Shown here piece by piece: positions 16,256-24,402 of a DNA stretch of 40,003 nt. The number at the start of each line of letters is the position of its first letter. Position 1 is the first letter of the stretch. The position numbers were made by a program, and so were the translations under genes. Source of the stretch: Fibrobacter sp. (lineage in GTDB: Bacteria > Fibrobacterota > Fibrobacteria > Fibrobacterales > Fibrobacteraceae). Under the pieces are notes generated by a model. That model was not told where the DNA came from, ran no database searches, and saw nothing but the letters and a program-made list of their open reading frames with translations. The stretch spans positions 1 to 40,003 of the forward strand of contig JAGCPZ010000030.1 in the NCBI GenBank assembly GCA_017965445.1. Direction: 5' to 3'.

Positions 16256-17491
16256 ATGGTTGGAATGAGTCGCTCGCAGATTTGTCGTGTTTTTATTTTA
16301 TTCGCACTCCTTGTTACTTGTGCGGGAGCTATGAACGTGCAAGTTATAGAAGGGGAGAGCCGTGGTCCGCACGATCTTTCTGCTAAAAAACTACGTGCGA
16401 TGGCTATGGTCTATTTGGCGGAATTGGGGTATGTTCCCAGTTTGGATATTGAAACGGTGGGAGTTTCTTTTTCGTCATCGGGTCCTGTGATGCATTTTAT
16501 ACGGATGAAAAAGTTTTTGCCGGATGGCCAGATTGAAACCGATTCCGCTGTGGTTGCGGAAGTGGATGACGTTGACGACGCGGTGGAAACTATGCTTACA
16601 AAATCATTTGGATACGCTCCCAAAACTTACAAAAGCGAAAAAACATCCGAAGTATTTCTTGTGGATCCTGAGTTTGTCGGTGTAGAAGACCATGTATCAG
16701 ATATTGCAACCAAAAGAACGGAAATGGCTCTTGAACAACAAGGATATAGGCTTTCAGAAGAACGCCATAAGGTACAACTTAAGACGATTCTGGTAAAACT
16801 GAAAGATGCTTATTGGCTGGGGATGATTCGTATGGAGGGTTCCAAGATTGTCAAGGGGGCGCATAAAAAGTTCATGCCGAGCGAAAAAATGCAAACCATT
16901 ATTGATTCGTTGACGAACAAAGTTATGGATACGAATGTGGAACCCCATAGCCCCGATACCAAAGTAGTGGATTATGCGAATACCCATGAAGCGAAATGCC
17001 GTGCAACCTCCAGTGCGGAATCTGTCGATGGATTCTTTGCGGGTCTTGTTGTCGATCTTTTATGTTATCTTTCAGATTATATTGGATTAGGGGTGGCTGC
17101 AGGCGGCAAGGACCTTTATGGCGACTGGTATCCGAATTTGCGATTTGACTATATATGGGGCTTTTCGGAACACCATGTCTGGATTTTGGGCTTGGATTAT
17201 GCAGGAACCTTCGGCCAAACTAAATCCAGGTGGGCGTTTGAATCCATCCACAGGTTCTCTCAGGCTAAGGGCGTATTCGTTGACCTTGTCTGGGGATGGG
17301 GTCGTGATAGGGAATACAAGGGCTGGTATATGGGCGGAGATGTCGGGTACAACTTAATTGCATCCGACTCCAAGGCCCATTGGCTATCTCTGATGGCACG
17401 TTACGATTGGAACTTTGGCGAGTCTTTTACCAAAGGAAGCCGAATTTCGGTCAACTTGGTTTATAATCTCCGCGGTTACTTTAGCGACTGA
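16256..17491 (+). CDS. Secreted protein with outer-membrane-barrel-like C-terminus
   Basis: Unrecognised family. Signal peptide to about residue 25 (VTCAGA), then a soluble alpha/beta part of about 220 residues. From about residue 255 on, alternating aromatic/hydrophobic strands (LRFDYIWGF, HHVWILGLDYAG, GVFVDLVWGWGRD, SLMARYDWNF, ISVNLVYNLRGYF) look like an outer-membrane beta-barrel ending in an aromatic residue close to the C-terminus. The exact start is either ATG 16256 or ATG 16265. A TATATTAA box lies about 11 bases upstream and no good Shine-Dalgarno sequence is visible. Monocistronic; terminator at 17521-17557. Confidence 0.7.
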   Translation: MVGMSRSQICRVFILFALLVTCAGAMNVQVIEGESRGPHDLSAKKLRAMAMVYLAELGYVPSLDIETVGVSFSSSGPVMHFIRMKKFLPDGQIETDSAVVAEVDDVDDAVETMLTKSFGYAPKTYKSEKTSEVFLVDPEFVGVEDHVSDIATKRTEMALEQQGYRLSEERHKVQLKTILVKLKDAYWLGMIRMEGSKIVKGAHKKFMPSEKMQTIIDSLTNKVMDTNVEPHSPDTKVVDYANTHEAKCRATSSAESVDGFFAGLVVDLLCYLSDYIGLGVAAGGKDLYGDWYPNLRFDYIWGFSEHHVWILGLDYAGTFGQTKSRWAFESIHRFSQAKGVFVDLVWGWGRDREYKGWYMGGDVGYNLIASDSKAHWLSLMARYDWNFGESFTKGSRISVNLVYNLRGYFSD

Positions 17492-17520
17492 CGCTTTTTA
17501 CTTTATCACACCGGATGCCA

Positions 17521-17557
17521 TGTCATCCCGGCCTTGTGCCGGGATGGGGTCATTTTT
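17521..17557 (+). terminator. Terminator formed by a GTCATCCCGG...CCGGGAT element
   Basis: GTCATCCCGGC-CTTGT-GCCGGGATGGG followed within a few bases by seven T. The same palindrome recurs at 31213-31238 and, diverged, at 37524-37552. It reaches the convergent esterase stop codon (17558) and may act for both directions. Confidence 0.75.
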
Positions 17558-19060
17558 TTAGAATTGCGTAATGAATTCCCAGCCAGTTTCGGTTGTCCAC
17601 ACCTTGCCATCTTCGCGGGGGCTGTACGAGTGCTCGCCGTCAAATGTGCACCACTTCACAGGGAAGCGCGGATCGACGGTCTTGTAGTCGTAGCACACGT
17701 GCTTACCGCCGGAGTATTCTTCGGCCTCTTCACCGCGAGCGTCGGTGAATTTTCCGCTTGCATCAGGCTTCCCGTTGTTTTTGAGGATTCTGTTGCGGGC
17801 GCTACGGCCGAGATCTGGCGTGCAGAGAGGGTCATCCATGCCGACGGTTCCCATCCATGCGATGGGGAGTCCCTTGTTCTTGGGCATATAAATCACCTGG
17901 TCCATGGTCGCGAATACCACCACACCACGCAAGCGGTGCTGGAAATCCTGCGCAAGGGCGTTACTGAACATGGCGCCGAAGCTGAACCCGATAGAGAACA
18001 CGCGCGAAGTATCGATACAGAGATTCTCGTTTAGGTAGGTGAGGAACTCGTCGAAGAAGACGTGGTCCTTGTCGTCCCCGCAACGCCACGGATTGCTGGA
18101 TTCTTTCCCGGATCTATCTGTTTCGGTCGTGTATCCGTGCGGTGCGACAAAGATGGTGTTTTCCTTGGCGCCCTTCTGGTTTCTAAATCCGTAGTAGGCT
18201 TCCCTCGTTGCTACGTTCTTGGCGGAACCGCCCATGTAGTGCATACCGAACACAAGGCGGTAGGGTTTGTTTTTGTCGTAATTCTCGGGCATGGTGAGAT
18301 AGATTTCGTGTTCAATGCCCGCGCTGGTGAACATGAAGTTATCCTTCAGCGTATTGTCCTTGCCGCAGCCCTTGCTAGGCGTGGGCGCATTGCCCATGGC
18401 ATAGCCGAATGCGTAAGTCTGCTCGCCGGGAGTTACGGAGCTTGCCTTTTTGAGCTTCAGGGTTACCGTCGTGTCGAGGTTTCCGAGTGCGGTTTTCAGC
18501 GTCTCGAATCCAGAAGCAGAAACACTAAGCGTGTCCCCTTCGCCGGGTTTCAGCAAAGCCTTACGGCCGTGCTTGTCATTCGCCGCTCCCATTCCGGTGC
18601 TGCCGGAAAATGAACCGTTTGCAGTAAAGCGGACCGTCTCGATGGCGCTACCCACGCGGACTCTTGCAAAGTAAACGCCTTGGCCGCTCACGCCCTGCCT
18701 CAAATCGACCTGACCCGAACCGAATAAATCCTGGTGTAGAACCCGATTCCCGACCATATCGAAAATGCTCACCTGCACAGGCGTATTGCTACTTTGTGCG
18801 TAGTGCAGCACCCCATCGCTGATGCTGATGTGCCCAGGTTTGAAACTGCCGGAAGGCAGGGAAGTCTGGTCATCCTGAATGGTGAAATTGCCATCTTTGT
18901 CAGTTTGTGTGGAATCTCCCTTGGCAAGGAGTTTTACGAGTGCGCTCGGAACAGGGGCCCCGCTCTCATCAGTGACCGTTCCGGTTAGCGTGAACGCGGC
19001 TGCCGCAGAGAATGCCGTTGCCAACATAATGGGTAATATGGAAAAGATTGCTCTTTTCAT
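17558..19060 (-). CDS. Secreted CE1/PHB-depolymerase-like esterase, paralogue A
   Basis: Predicted extracellular serine esterase of the feruloyl-esterase/LpqC/PHB-depolymerase group; the likely substrate is ester side groups of plant polysaccharide, not proven. Parts in order: signal peptide (1-22); carboxypeptidase-regulatory-like beta-sandwich (about 24-66); a second beta domain (about 78-147, VQVSIFDMVGNRVLHQ...GVYFARVRVG) resembling type IX sorting-tail domains but internal; a catalytic alpha/beta-hydrolase domain (about 210-500). Catalytic Ser360 lies in GFSFG, the acid is probably Asp409 or 410 (GMDDPLC), and the His is His477 (DGEH). AAAGGAG precedes ATG 19060. It is the most diverged of three tandem paralogues. 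Confidence 0.85.
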   Translation of the reverse strand: MKRAIFSILPIMLATAFSAAAAFTLTGTVTDESGAPVPSALVKLLAKGDSTQTDKDGNFTIQDDQTSLPSGSFKPGHISISDGVLHYAQSSNTPVQVSIFDMVGNRVLHQDLFGSGQVDLRQGVSGQGVYFARVRVGSAIETVRFTANGSFSGSTGMGAANDKHGRKALLKPGEGDTLSVSASGFETLKTALGNLDTTVTLKLKKASSVTPGEQTYAFGYAMGNAPTPSKGCGKDNTLKDNFMFTSAGIEHEIYLTMPENYDKNKPYRLVFGMHYMGGSAKNVATREAYYGFRNQKGAKENTIFVAPHGYTTETDRSGKESSNPWRCGDDKDHVFFDEFLTYLNENLCIDTSRVFSIGFSFGAMFSNALAQDFQHRLRGVVVFATMDQVIYMPKNKGLPIAWMGTVGMDDPLCTPDLGRSARNRILKNNGKPDASGKFTDARGEEAEEYSGGKHVCYDYKTVDPRFPVKWCTFDGEHSYSPREDGKVWTTETGWEFITQF

Positions 19061-19220
19061 TGTTTACTCCTTTCTCCCATACCCCTATTGTTTACCGATT
19101 TGGGTTAAAAACACTACAATTTAATCTAATCTCGATAAAAATGAACCTGACATGATAAACTAAAAATTTCTAAAAGTTTGTTGTTATTGGAGCAACACAA
19201 TAAAAATCCGTTTTTTTTGC

Positions 19221-19247
19221 AAAAAAAAGCTTCCCGTAAGGGAAGTC
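19221..19247 (-). terminator. Terminator of esterase B
   Basis: Minus-strand hairpin CTTCCC-TTAC-GGGAAG followed by eight T. Confidence 0.85.
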
Positions 19248-19304
19248 TTTCTTGCTTTGAGAAGGTGTTTATAAAATTTTTTGTTATTGAAAAATACAGA
19301 TAGT

Positions 19305-19380
19305 CGAGCTAGGCAAGGCGTGAGCTTCCGTAGCGTACAAATCGTACGTGAGGGAGCAAACAACGCCGCATAGCGAAGGC
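19305..19380. repeat. Nested-stem intergenic element, copy B
   Basis: Outer arms GCTTCC (19324-19329) and GGGAGC (19352-19357, one G-T type mismatch), inner arms CGTAC (19334-19338) and GTACG (19344-19348). Its reverse complement aligns with copy A at 12225-12300. Confidence 0.7.
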
Positions 19381-19394
19381 TAGATGTGTTTTTC

Positions 19395-20939
19395 TTAGAA
19401 CTGTTCGAAGAATTTGTGGACCTCTTCGGGCACCCAGGTTTGTTCCCAGTTCCAGCCCACGCCCATGTTTCCGGTGTCGTGTGCGGTCCACTGGTGGTCT
19501 CCGGGCCAGCTGCACCATTTGACAGGGAAGCGTTCATCAACGTTCTTGAAATCGTAGCACACATGCCCGGTGTTGCCCCTGACTTCTTCGGGCTTTTCGC
19601 TGCTGGCGTCAGTGAAGTCGCCGTTGGCGTCGGCCTTGCCGTTACGCTTGAGGATTCGCGGGAGGGCGCTTGTCTTGGCGCGGTTGTAATCGCAACGGCC
19701 ATCGTTCACGCCGTGAACGTTCATCCAGGCGATGGGCAGGTTCTTCATGTTGTTGCCTTCGGGGAGCCAGATGTTGTAATCGGCAACGGCGTAGGTTGCA
19801 GCTGCACGGACGCGGCTCTGCATGTCTTGCATAAGCGAGTAGCTGAACATGGCTCCATAGCTAAAGCCATTAATGAACACGCGGCTCGTATCGATGCAGT
19901 AGTTATCGTTCAGGGTAGTAAGCGTCTGAGCGAAGAAGTCGTGGTCGGCCTGGCCCTTGTTCCACAAGCCACCGATTGCGTCGAGCGAGACGAAAATGTA
20001 GTCGCCGTTCTTGTCGAGCACTTGCTGGCCGTAGTACGGAGTCGGATGGTCGTAGTCCGGAGCGTGGTGCACGAAGTCCTCGCCATTGCTGCCGTAGCAG
20101 TGCAGTGCAAAGAGCACCTTGTGCGGCTTCTTGTTGTCGTAGTTCTTGGGCAGGGTGATAAAGTATTTGCGGGTGTCGTTTCCGACTCTAATCTCGAACT
20201 GGTCGCCGTTTTCGACGCTCTTGACTTTTCTCAACGTGGAATTGGTGCCGCAGCCTTTACTCGGGGTCGGATCGTTCTTCAATGCGTAACCGAATTTGAA
20301 TGTCGGTGCGGGAGGAACCGTTTTCGTGAGCTTCACGTTGAGCGTGGTGTCGAGGGTGCCCAGCGGCACTGTGAGCGTATCGAAACCTTCGGCGATAAAG
20401 CGGATGGCTTCGCCCGCCTGGGCGTCCTTCATGAGGGCGGTTGCACCCTGTGCGCCGAGCGAGCTGCTGTAGCTCCCGTCAGTCGTGAACTTGAGCGTCT
20501 GCTTTGCGCTACCGACGGCCACCTGTGCGAAGTAGGTGCCTCGGGCCTGAACCTTCTTGCTCAAATCGAGCGTACCGGAGCCCGTGAGCGTGCTTTTGAA
20601 AACCTGGCTACCGAGGGAGTTGAAAATCTTCACCTGTACGGGCGAGTTGCTGCTCTGTGAATAAGAGAGAATGCCGTTGTTGATACCGATATATCCAACG
20701 GAGTTCCTGAAAGCCGGGTGGATGGCATCGGTGGTGTCTTTTTCGTCTTCGTGGATGGTGAACTTGCCCTGGTCATCGGTCGTTGCGGTTTTGCCTTCCT
20801 TAAGGAGGCTTACCGAGGCGCCTTTGAGGGCTTTACCGTCGTTGTCAGAGACGGTCCCTGTTATGGTGTATGCTGAGGCGACCCCGCAGAATGCCAAAAG
20901 GCACGCCGTTGTCAAAAGTTTGGGTGCTTTGATAGACAT
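19395..20939 (-). CDS. Secreted CE1/PHB-depolymerase-like esterase, paralogue B
   Basis: Same architecture as its neighbours: signal peptide (1-23), regulatory-like beta-sandwich (24-66), internal sorting-tail-like beta domain (about 84-153), linker and catalytic domain (about 214-514). Catalytic Ser360 in GFSYG, Asp413 in GVNDGRC, His482 in PGDHQW; the oxyanion region is ALHCYGSNGEDF. Several cysteines (230, 281, 348, 416, 461, 476) suggest disulfides in an exported enzyme. It ends in an aromatic EEVHKFFEQF tail shared with C. AAAGGAG lies before ATG 20939. Long stretches of DNA are nearly identical to paralogue C. Secreted acetyl/feruloyl esterase role inferred from the family. Confidence 0.87.
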   Translation of the reverse strand: MSIKAPKLLTTACLLAFCGVASAYTITGTVSDNDGKALKGASVSLLKEGKTATTDDQGKFTIHEDEKDTTDAIHPAFRNSVGYIGINNGILSYSQSSNSPVQVKIFNSLGSQVFKSTLTGSGTLDLSKKVQARGTYFAQVAVGSAKQTLKFTTDGSYSSSLGAQGATALMKDAQAGEAIRFIAEGFDTLTVPLGTLDTTLNVKLTKTVPPAPTFKFGYALKNDPTPSKGCGTNSTLRKVKSVENGDQFEIRVGNDTRKYFITLPKNYDNKKPHKVLFALHCYGSNGEDFVHHAPDYDHPTPYYGQQVLDKNGDYIFVSLDAIGGLWNKGQADHDFFAQTLTTLNDNYCIDTSRVFINGFSYGAMFSYSLMQDMQSRVRAAATYAVADYNIWLPEGNNMKNLPIAWMNVHGVNDGRCDYNRAKTSALPRILKRNGKADANGDFTDASSEKPEEVRGNTGHVCYDFKNVDERFPVKWCSWPGDHQWTAHDTGNMGVGWNWEQTWVPEEVHKFFEQF

Positions 20940-21019
20940 GATAACTCCTTTTTCCCTATTTCACCATAAACTAATCTAAAGCGTATTGTGAAAAAATTAC
21001 ACGTTAGGACTCCATATCT

Positions 21020-21036
21020 ATGGATGAATTGTCTAT
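21020..21036. promoter_or_regulatory. Candidate operator upstream of esterase B
   Basis: ATGGATGAATTGTCTAT, an imperfect palindrome 81 bases upstream of the esterase B start, matches 13 of 17 positions of the perfect palindrome upstream of esterase C (22800-22816). It overlaps a second palindrome TCCATA-TC-TATGGA (21011-21024). Confidence 0.4.
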
Positions 21037-21065
21037 AAACATATTTTAACGGTTATGATAGAGTG

Positions 21066-21098
21066 AAAAAAACGACCCCCGTGAAGGAGCCGTTTTTT
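21066..21098 (-). terminator. Terminator of esterase C
   Basis: Minus strand: AACGGCTCC-TTCAC-GGGGGTCGTT hairpin with G-T pairs, followed by a T run. Confidence 0.8.
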
Positions 21099-21124
21099 GG
21101 TAGAGAGCTGATTATGAATTTCGG

Positions 21125-22696
21125 TTAGAACTGTTCGAAGAATTTGTGAACTTCTTCAGGAACCCAGGTGTTCTGCCAGCCCTGTCCGGTGCCCGTGTTG
21201 GAACCGTCATGTGCTGTCCACTGGTGTTCTCCGTTCCAACTGCACCACTTGACCGGGAAGCGTTCGTCAACATTCTTGAAATCGTAGCAGAGGTGGCCCG
21301 CTGTGCCATTGAATTCTTGCGGCTTTTCGCTGCTGGCATCGGTGAAGTTGCCATTGGCGTCGGCCTTGCCGTTACGCTTGAGGATTCTCGGGAGGGCGCT
21401 GGTCTTTGCGCGGTCGTAGTTGCACACACCGTCTCTCTTGCCGTGTACGCCCATCCAGGCGATAGGCAAGTTCTTGGCGTCGTAACGACCCGATCCTGCA
21501 GACGGGAGCCAGATGTTGTAATCGGCGGTTGCATAGACGGCCACGGCGCGGAGTCTTTCTTGCAAGTCCTGGGCAAGGGAGTTCGTGAACATGGCGCCGA
21601 AACTGAATCCTGTAGCGAACACGCGGGTGGTGTCGATGCAGTAGTTGTCGTACATCGCCGTAATCATCTCATCTACGAACTGGTGGTCTTCCTTGCCGTT
21701 CCAGGTGCCGTTGTCGTTACCTTGAGGTGCTACGAAGATGTAGTCGCCATTCTTGTCCAGTTGCTGCTGGCCGTAGTACGGAGTCGGATGGTCGTAGTCC
21801 GGAGTATGGTGCACGAAGTCTTCGGCGTGGCTGCCCATGCAGTGGTTTGCGATGAGGAGCTTGTGCGGCTTGTTGTTGTCGTAGTTCTTCGGCAAGGTGA
21901 TGAAGAACAGACGGTTCTTGCCGCCGACATTGATGTTGAACTTTTGACCGTTTTCGACGTTGCCGCTAGACCTCAAGGTAGAATTAGAGCCGCAACCTTT
22001 ACTCTTGCGCGGTTCGTTCTTGAGGGCATAGCCGAATTTGAATGTCTGTTCGGCCGGTACGCTCTTCGTGAGCTTCACGTCAAGAGTCGTGTCGAGTGTG
22101 CCGAGAGGAATTGTAAGCGTGTCGAAGTCTGTGGCGATGAAGCGGATGGCTTCGCCTTGCTGGGCGTCCTTCATGAGGGCGGTTGCACCCTGTGCGCCGA
22201 GCGAGCTGCTGTAGCTTCCGTCGGTCGTGAACTTGAGCGTCTGCTTTGCGCTACCGACGGCCACCTGTGCGAAGTAGGTGCCGCGAGCCTTGACTTTCGT
22301 GCTCAAGTCGAGCGAGCCCGAACCCGTGAGCGAACTCTTGAAAACTTGGCTTCCGAGAGAGTTGAAAATCTTCACCTGGACAGGCGATTTGCTGCTCTGG
22401 GAATACGAAAGAATCCCGTTGTTGATGCTGATATATCCGATGGAATTCTTGTAAGCCGGACGGATAGCCACATCTTGGGAGTCTGGCGGTGTGACAACTT
22501 CGTCTTCGTGGATGGTGAATTTGCCGTCTTTATCGGTCGTTGCTGTTTTGCCTTCCTTGAGTAGGCTTACCGAGACGTCTTTAAGAGCTTTGCCTTGATC
22601 GTCCTTGACGGTACCTTCGATCGTGTAGGCGAATGATGTGGAACATAGAGCCGCGATGCACGCAGCCGAAAGAAATGAAAGATGTTTCGCTTTCAT
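21125..22696 (-). CDS. Secreted CE1/PHB-depolymerase-like esterase, paralogue C
   Basis: Start placed at ATG 22696 because it has AAAAGGAG about 7 bases upstream and gives a proper signal peptide (MKAKHLSFLSAACIAALCSTSFA); a longer frame to 22816 adds 40 residues with no secretion signal. Regulatory-like domain 24-66, sorting-tail-like domain about 88-158, catalytic domain about 218-523. Catalytic Ser365 in GFSFG, Asp422 in GKRDGVC, His491 in NGEHQW. Compared with B it has a slightly longer linker (VVTPPDSQDVAIRP). A perfect 17-base palindrome 104 bases upstream may be its operator. Substrate specificity cannot be told from sequence. Confidence 0.87.
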   Translation of the reverse strand: MKAKHLSFLSAACIAALCSTSFAYTIEGTVKDDQGKALKDVSVSLLKEGKTATTDKDGKFTIHEDEVVTPPDSQDVAIRPAYKNSIGYISINNGILSYSQSSKSPVQVKIFNSLGSQVFKSSLTGSGSLDLSTKVKARGTYFAQVAVGSAKQTLKFTTDGSYSSSLGAQGATALMKDAQQGEAIRFIATDFDTLTIPLGTLDTTLDVKLTKSVPAEQTFKFGYALKNEPRKSKGCGSNSTLRSSGNVENGQKFNINVGGKNRLFFITLPKNYDNNKPHKLLIANHCMGSHAEDFVHHTPDYDHPTPYYGQQQLDKNGDYIFVAPQGNDNGTWNGKEDHQFVDEMITAMYDNYCIDTTRVFATGFSFGAMFTNSLAQDLQERLRAVAVYATADYNIWLPSAGSGRYDAKNLPIAWMGVHGKRDGVCNYDRAKTSALPRILKRNGKADANGNFTDASSEKPQEFNGTAGHLCYDFKNVDERFPVKWCSWNGEHQWTAHDGSNTGTGQGWQNTWVPEEVHKFFEQF

Positions 22697-22799
22697 TGAA
22701 CACTCCTTTTTAAGATCCAAACAGTTTCTTTGGACCCCCATAACCCAATTACAATCTATTTTCATAGCAATGGGGAAGTCTTTGCGTAAAGTTTTTGTT

Positions 22800-22816
22800 A
22801 TGGACAATTTGTCCAT
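22800..22816. promoter_or_regulatory. Perfect palindrome, candidate operator of esterase C
   Basis: ATGGACAA-T-TTGTCCAT, perfect 8-base arms around one base, 104 bases upstream of the esterase C start. It is similar to the site upstream of esterase B. No comparable site was found before esterase A. Confidence 0.5.
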
Positions 22817-23042
22817 GCCCCTGGGCTGTTAATTAAGTTTGTAATAAATTTGTAACGTTTACGAGGGGCAAGCGTTGGACTATCGTCCCAACAGTGCGGC
22901 TTGGTCATATCAAACTTCGTTTGCTGCGACTCTCGCCTTGTACTGTTGTCCCCTGGCTCGCACTTCGTTGCTCACCACCCCTTCTAGCGGGCACATCCCG
23001 CAACGCCCTGGCAGCCTTGAATCGCCAACTGCCCAAAGACCA

Positions 23043-23112
23043 TTTACTATTAACTAGTAACTGGTAACTCAGAACTAGTAACTTCCTACTTCCTACCGCC
23101 TACTTCCTACTT
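23043..23112. repeat. Degenerate 7-bp tandem repeat array (GTAACTN/CCTACTT)
   Basis: Ten heptamers in exact register, beginning TTTACTA, TTAACTA, GTAACTG, GTAACTC and ending CCTACTT, CCTACTT. It stops 16 bases before the start codon of the NYN gene, so it overlaps that gene's promoter zone. Confidence 0.85.
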
Positions 23113-23128
23113 TACTATATATACCACC

Positions 23129-24283
23129 ATGAACCACATCGCAATTTTTATCGACGCGGAAAACTTGACTAACTGGATAAAGCATGACGGCGTGCAGTCG
23201 CTCATGGACGAACTCCTACCCTTGGGACAGATTGTCGTACGCAAGGCCTACGGCAAATGGTCGTCGCGCGAACTCGTTTCGCTGCAATCGACGCTCAACG
23301 AGAACGGTTTTGAACTGGTGCACACGTTCCATCCGGTCAGCGGCAAGAATTCGACGGACATAAAGATGACGGTCGATACGATGGAGGTGGCGCTGGATTC
23401 CCAGGTGCAGTGGATTGTGCTTGCTACGGGCGATTCCGATTTTTCGCCGTTGTTCCGCAAGTTGCGTGAGCAGGGCAAGGAAGTCATTGGCGTGGGGCCC
23501 AAGTCCCCGCTGAGCGAATGCGTCAAGAATTCGTGTTCTCGGTACATCTATACTGACGACGCGACTGCAGACGAGGATTCTGCCGATGACGATTCTTCGG
23601 CAGCTAAGGAACGCGCGAACCGGCTCGTGTCCGAAAAGATTGATTCCATGGAAATGCTCAGGAGTGTGCTGCAAAAAGAGGATGGCCCGATTGCACTTGC
23701 GGCGGTAAAGCCCAAGATGCTTGGCATCGACAACGCGTTCAACGAAAAACGTCTCGGATTCAAGACGTTCAAGGATTTCGTGAAGTCCGCAGATTTCGTG
23801 CAGATGACGGATGTCGGCGGCGGTTCTTACACGGTATCGCTTGCAGAGCAGAAAGTGACCGTCGAAGAAGATGCGCAGATGATTTTGGCCAAGGCGCTCA
23901 AGCGCAAAGGCTGGGACATGTTCCCGCGCAACATGCTCAAGAAAATCTATGCCGAGGCTTGTGACATTACTTCGTTTGTTCCGATGAACAAGCAGGACCT
24001 GGTCCAGGAAATTGTATCGAAGAATATCGCCGGTACGACAAGCAGCATCATCAACCGCGCATTGGGAACGTTCTTCAAGGCGAAACTCGTGACCGTCAGC
24101 GGCGGTGAGGATAAGCTTTGGCGCGTGACCGAAACGAACCAGTACTGGAAAGAAATCGACAAGGCGATGCTAGACAGGCTCCGCAAAAGCCTTGAAGAGA
24201 CGGGCCAGAAAGTGTCCAAGAAAGATATTGTCGCTATTTTGTACGGAAAATACGCCGAAGGCGAAGCTGAAAAGCTTGTGTAA
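23129..24283 (+). CDS. NYN-domain (PIN-like) ribonuclease with C-terminal LOTUS/OST-HTH region
   Basis: Residues 1-140 form an NYN (LabA/DUF88) PIN-fold domain with the acidic nuclease cluster visible: Asp9 in FIDAEN, Asp77 in STDIKM, and Asp102/Asp104 in TGDSDF. Residues about 168-240 ([23 protein letters not shown]...[17 protein letters not shown]) match the OST-HTH/LOTUS module, an RNA-binding winged helix; the remaining ~130 residues look like another helical helper segment. A cytoplasmic RNA-processing role is likely, target unknown. A TATATATA box lies about 6 bases before ATG 23129 and there is no Shine-Dalgarno sequence. It is not in an operon. Confidence 0.85.
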   Translation: MNHIAIFIDAENLTNWIKHDGVQSLMDELLPLGQIVVRKAYGKWSSRELVSLQSTLNENGFELVHTFHPVSGKNSTDIKMTVDTMEVALDSQVQWIVLATGDSDFSPLFRKLREQGKEVIGVGPKSPLSECVKNSCSRYIYTDDATADEDSADDDSSAAKERANRLVSEKIDSMEMLRSVLQKEDGPIALAAVKPKMLGIDNAFNEKRLGFKTFKDFVKSADFVQMTDVGGGSYTVSLAEQKVTVEEDAQMILAKALKRKGWDMFPRNMLKKIYAEACDITSFVPMNKQDLVQEIVSKNIAGTTSSIINRALGTFFKAKLVTVSGGEDKLWRVTETNQYWKEIDKAMLDRLRKSLEETGQKVSKKDIVAILYGKYAEGEAEKLV

Positions 24284-24309
24284 ACGACTGAGTGCGTTGT
24301 CAAGACTTT

Positions 24310-24338
24310 ACTGGATTCCTCGTTACACTCGGAATGAC
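24310..24338. repeat. GTCAT..CTGA...GGATCCAGT-type element, reverse orientation
   Basis: ACTGGATTCC...GGAATGAC; read on the minus strand it is GTCATTCC...GGAATCCAGT, the same layout as the copies at 31143, 31802 and 39831. Confidence 0.6.
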
Positions 24339-24367
24339 GTAATGCATTTGTCACCCCGGACTAAGGT

Positions 24368-24402
24368 CCCTGAAACCTGACGCCTGTGACCTGAAACCTG
24401 GT
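24368..24402. repeat. Degenerate 7-bp tandem repeat array (ACCTGAA type)
   Basis: Five heptamers: CCCTGAA, ACCTGAC, GCCTGTG, ACCTGAA, ACCTGGT. It runs right up to the end of the TolC-like gene. Confidence 0.75.

Larger units (their letters stand above)
19061..19394. other. 334-base gap between esterases A and B
   Basis: Holds, on the minus strand, the leader of esterase A with a TAAATTG box near 19117-19124, the terminator of esterase B (19221-19247) and nested-stem element B (19305-19380). No coding region is seen. Confidence 0.7.
22697..23128. other. 432-base intergenic region between esterase C and the NYN gene
   Basis: Divergent promoter region without coding sequence. From left to right it contains the esterase C leader, the palindrome at 22800-22816, an isolated TAAATTTG (22845-22852, plus strand, 277 bases from the next gene), a stretch with small hairpins such as GCGGG-CACAT-CCCGC near 22988-23002 preceded by CTTCGTTGCT as in nested-stem element A, and the heptamer array at 23043-23112. 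Confidence 0.7.

Noticed and set aside
19386..22564. Long plus-strand frames opposite esterases B and C
   Set aside because: They are shadows of the minus-strand esterases, which carry signal peptides, ribosome sites and catalytic motifs.
22697..22816. Longer N-terminus for esterase C
   Set aside because: It would bury the signal peptide 40 residues inside and run through the candidate operator; ATG 22696 has a strong ribosome site.
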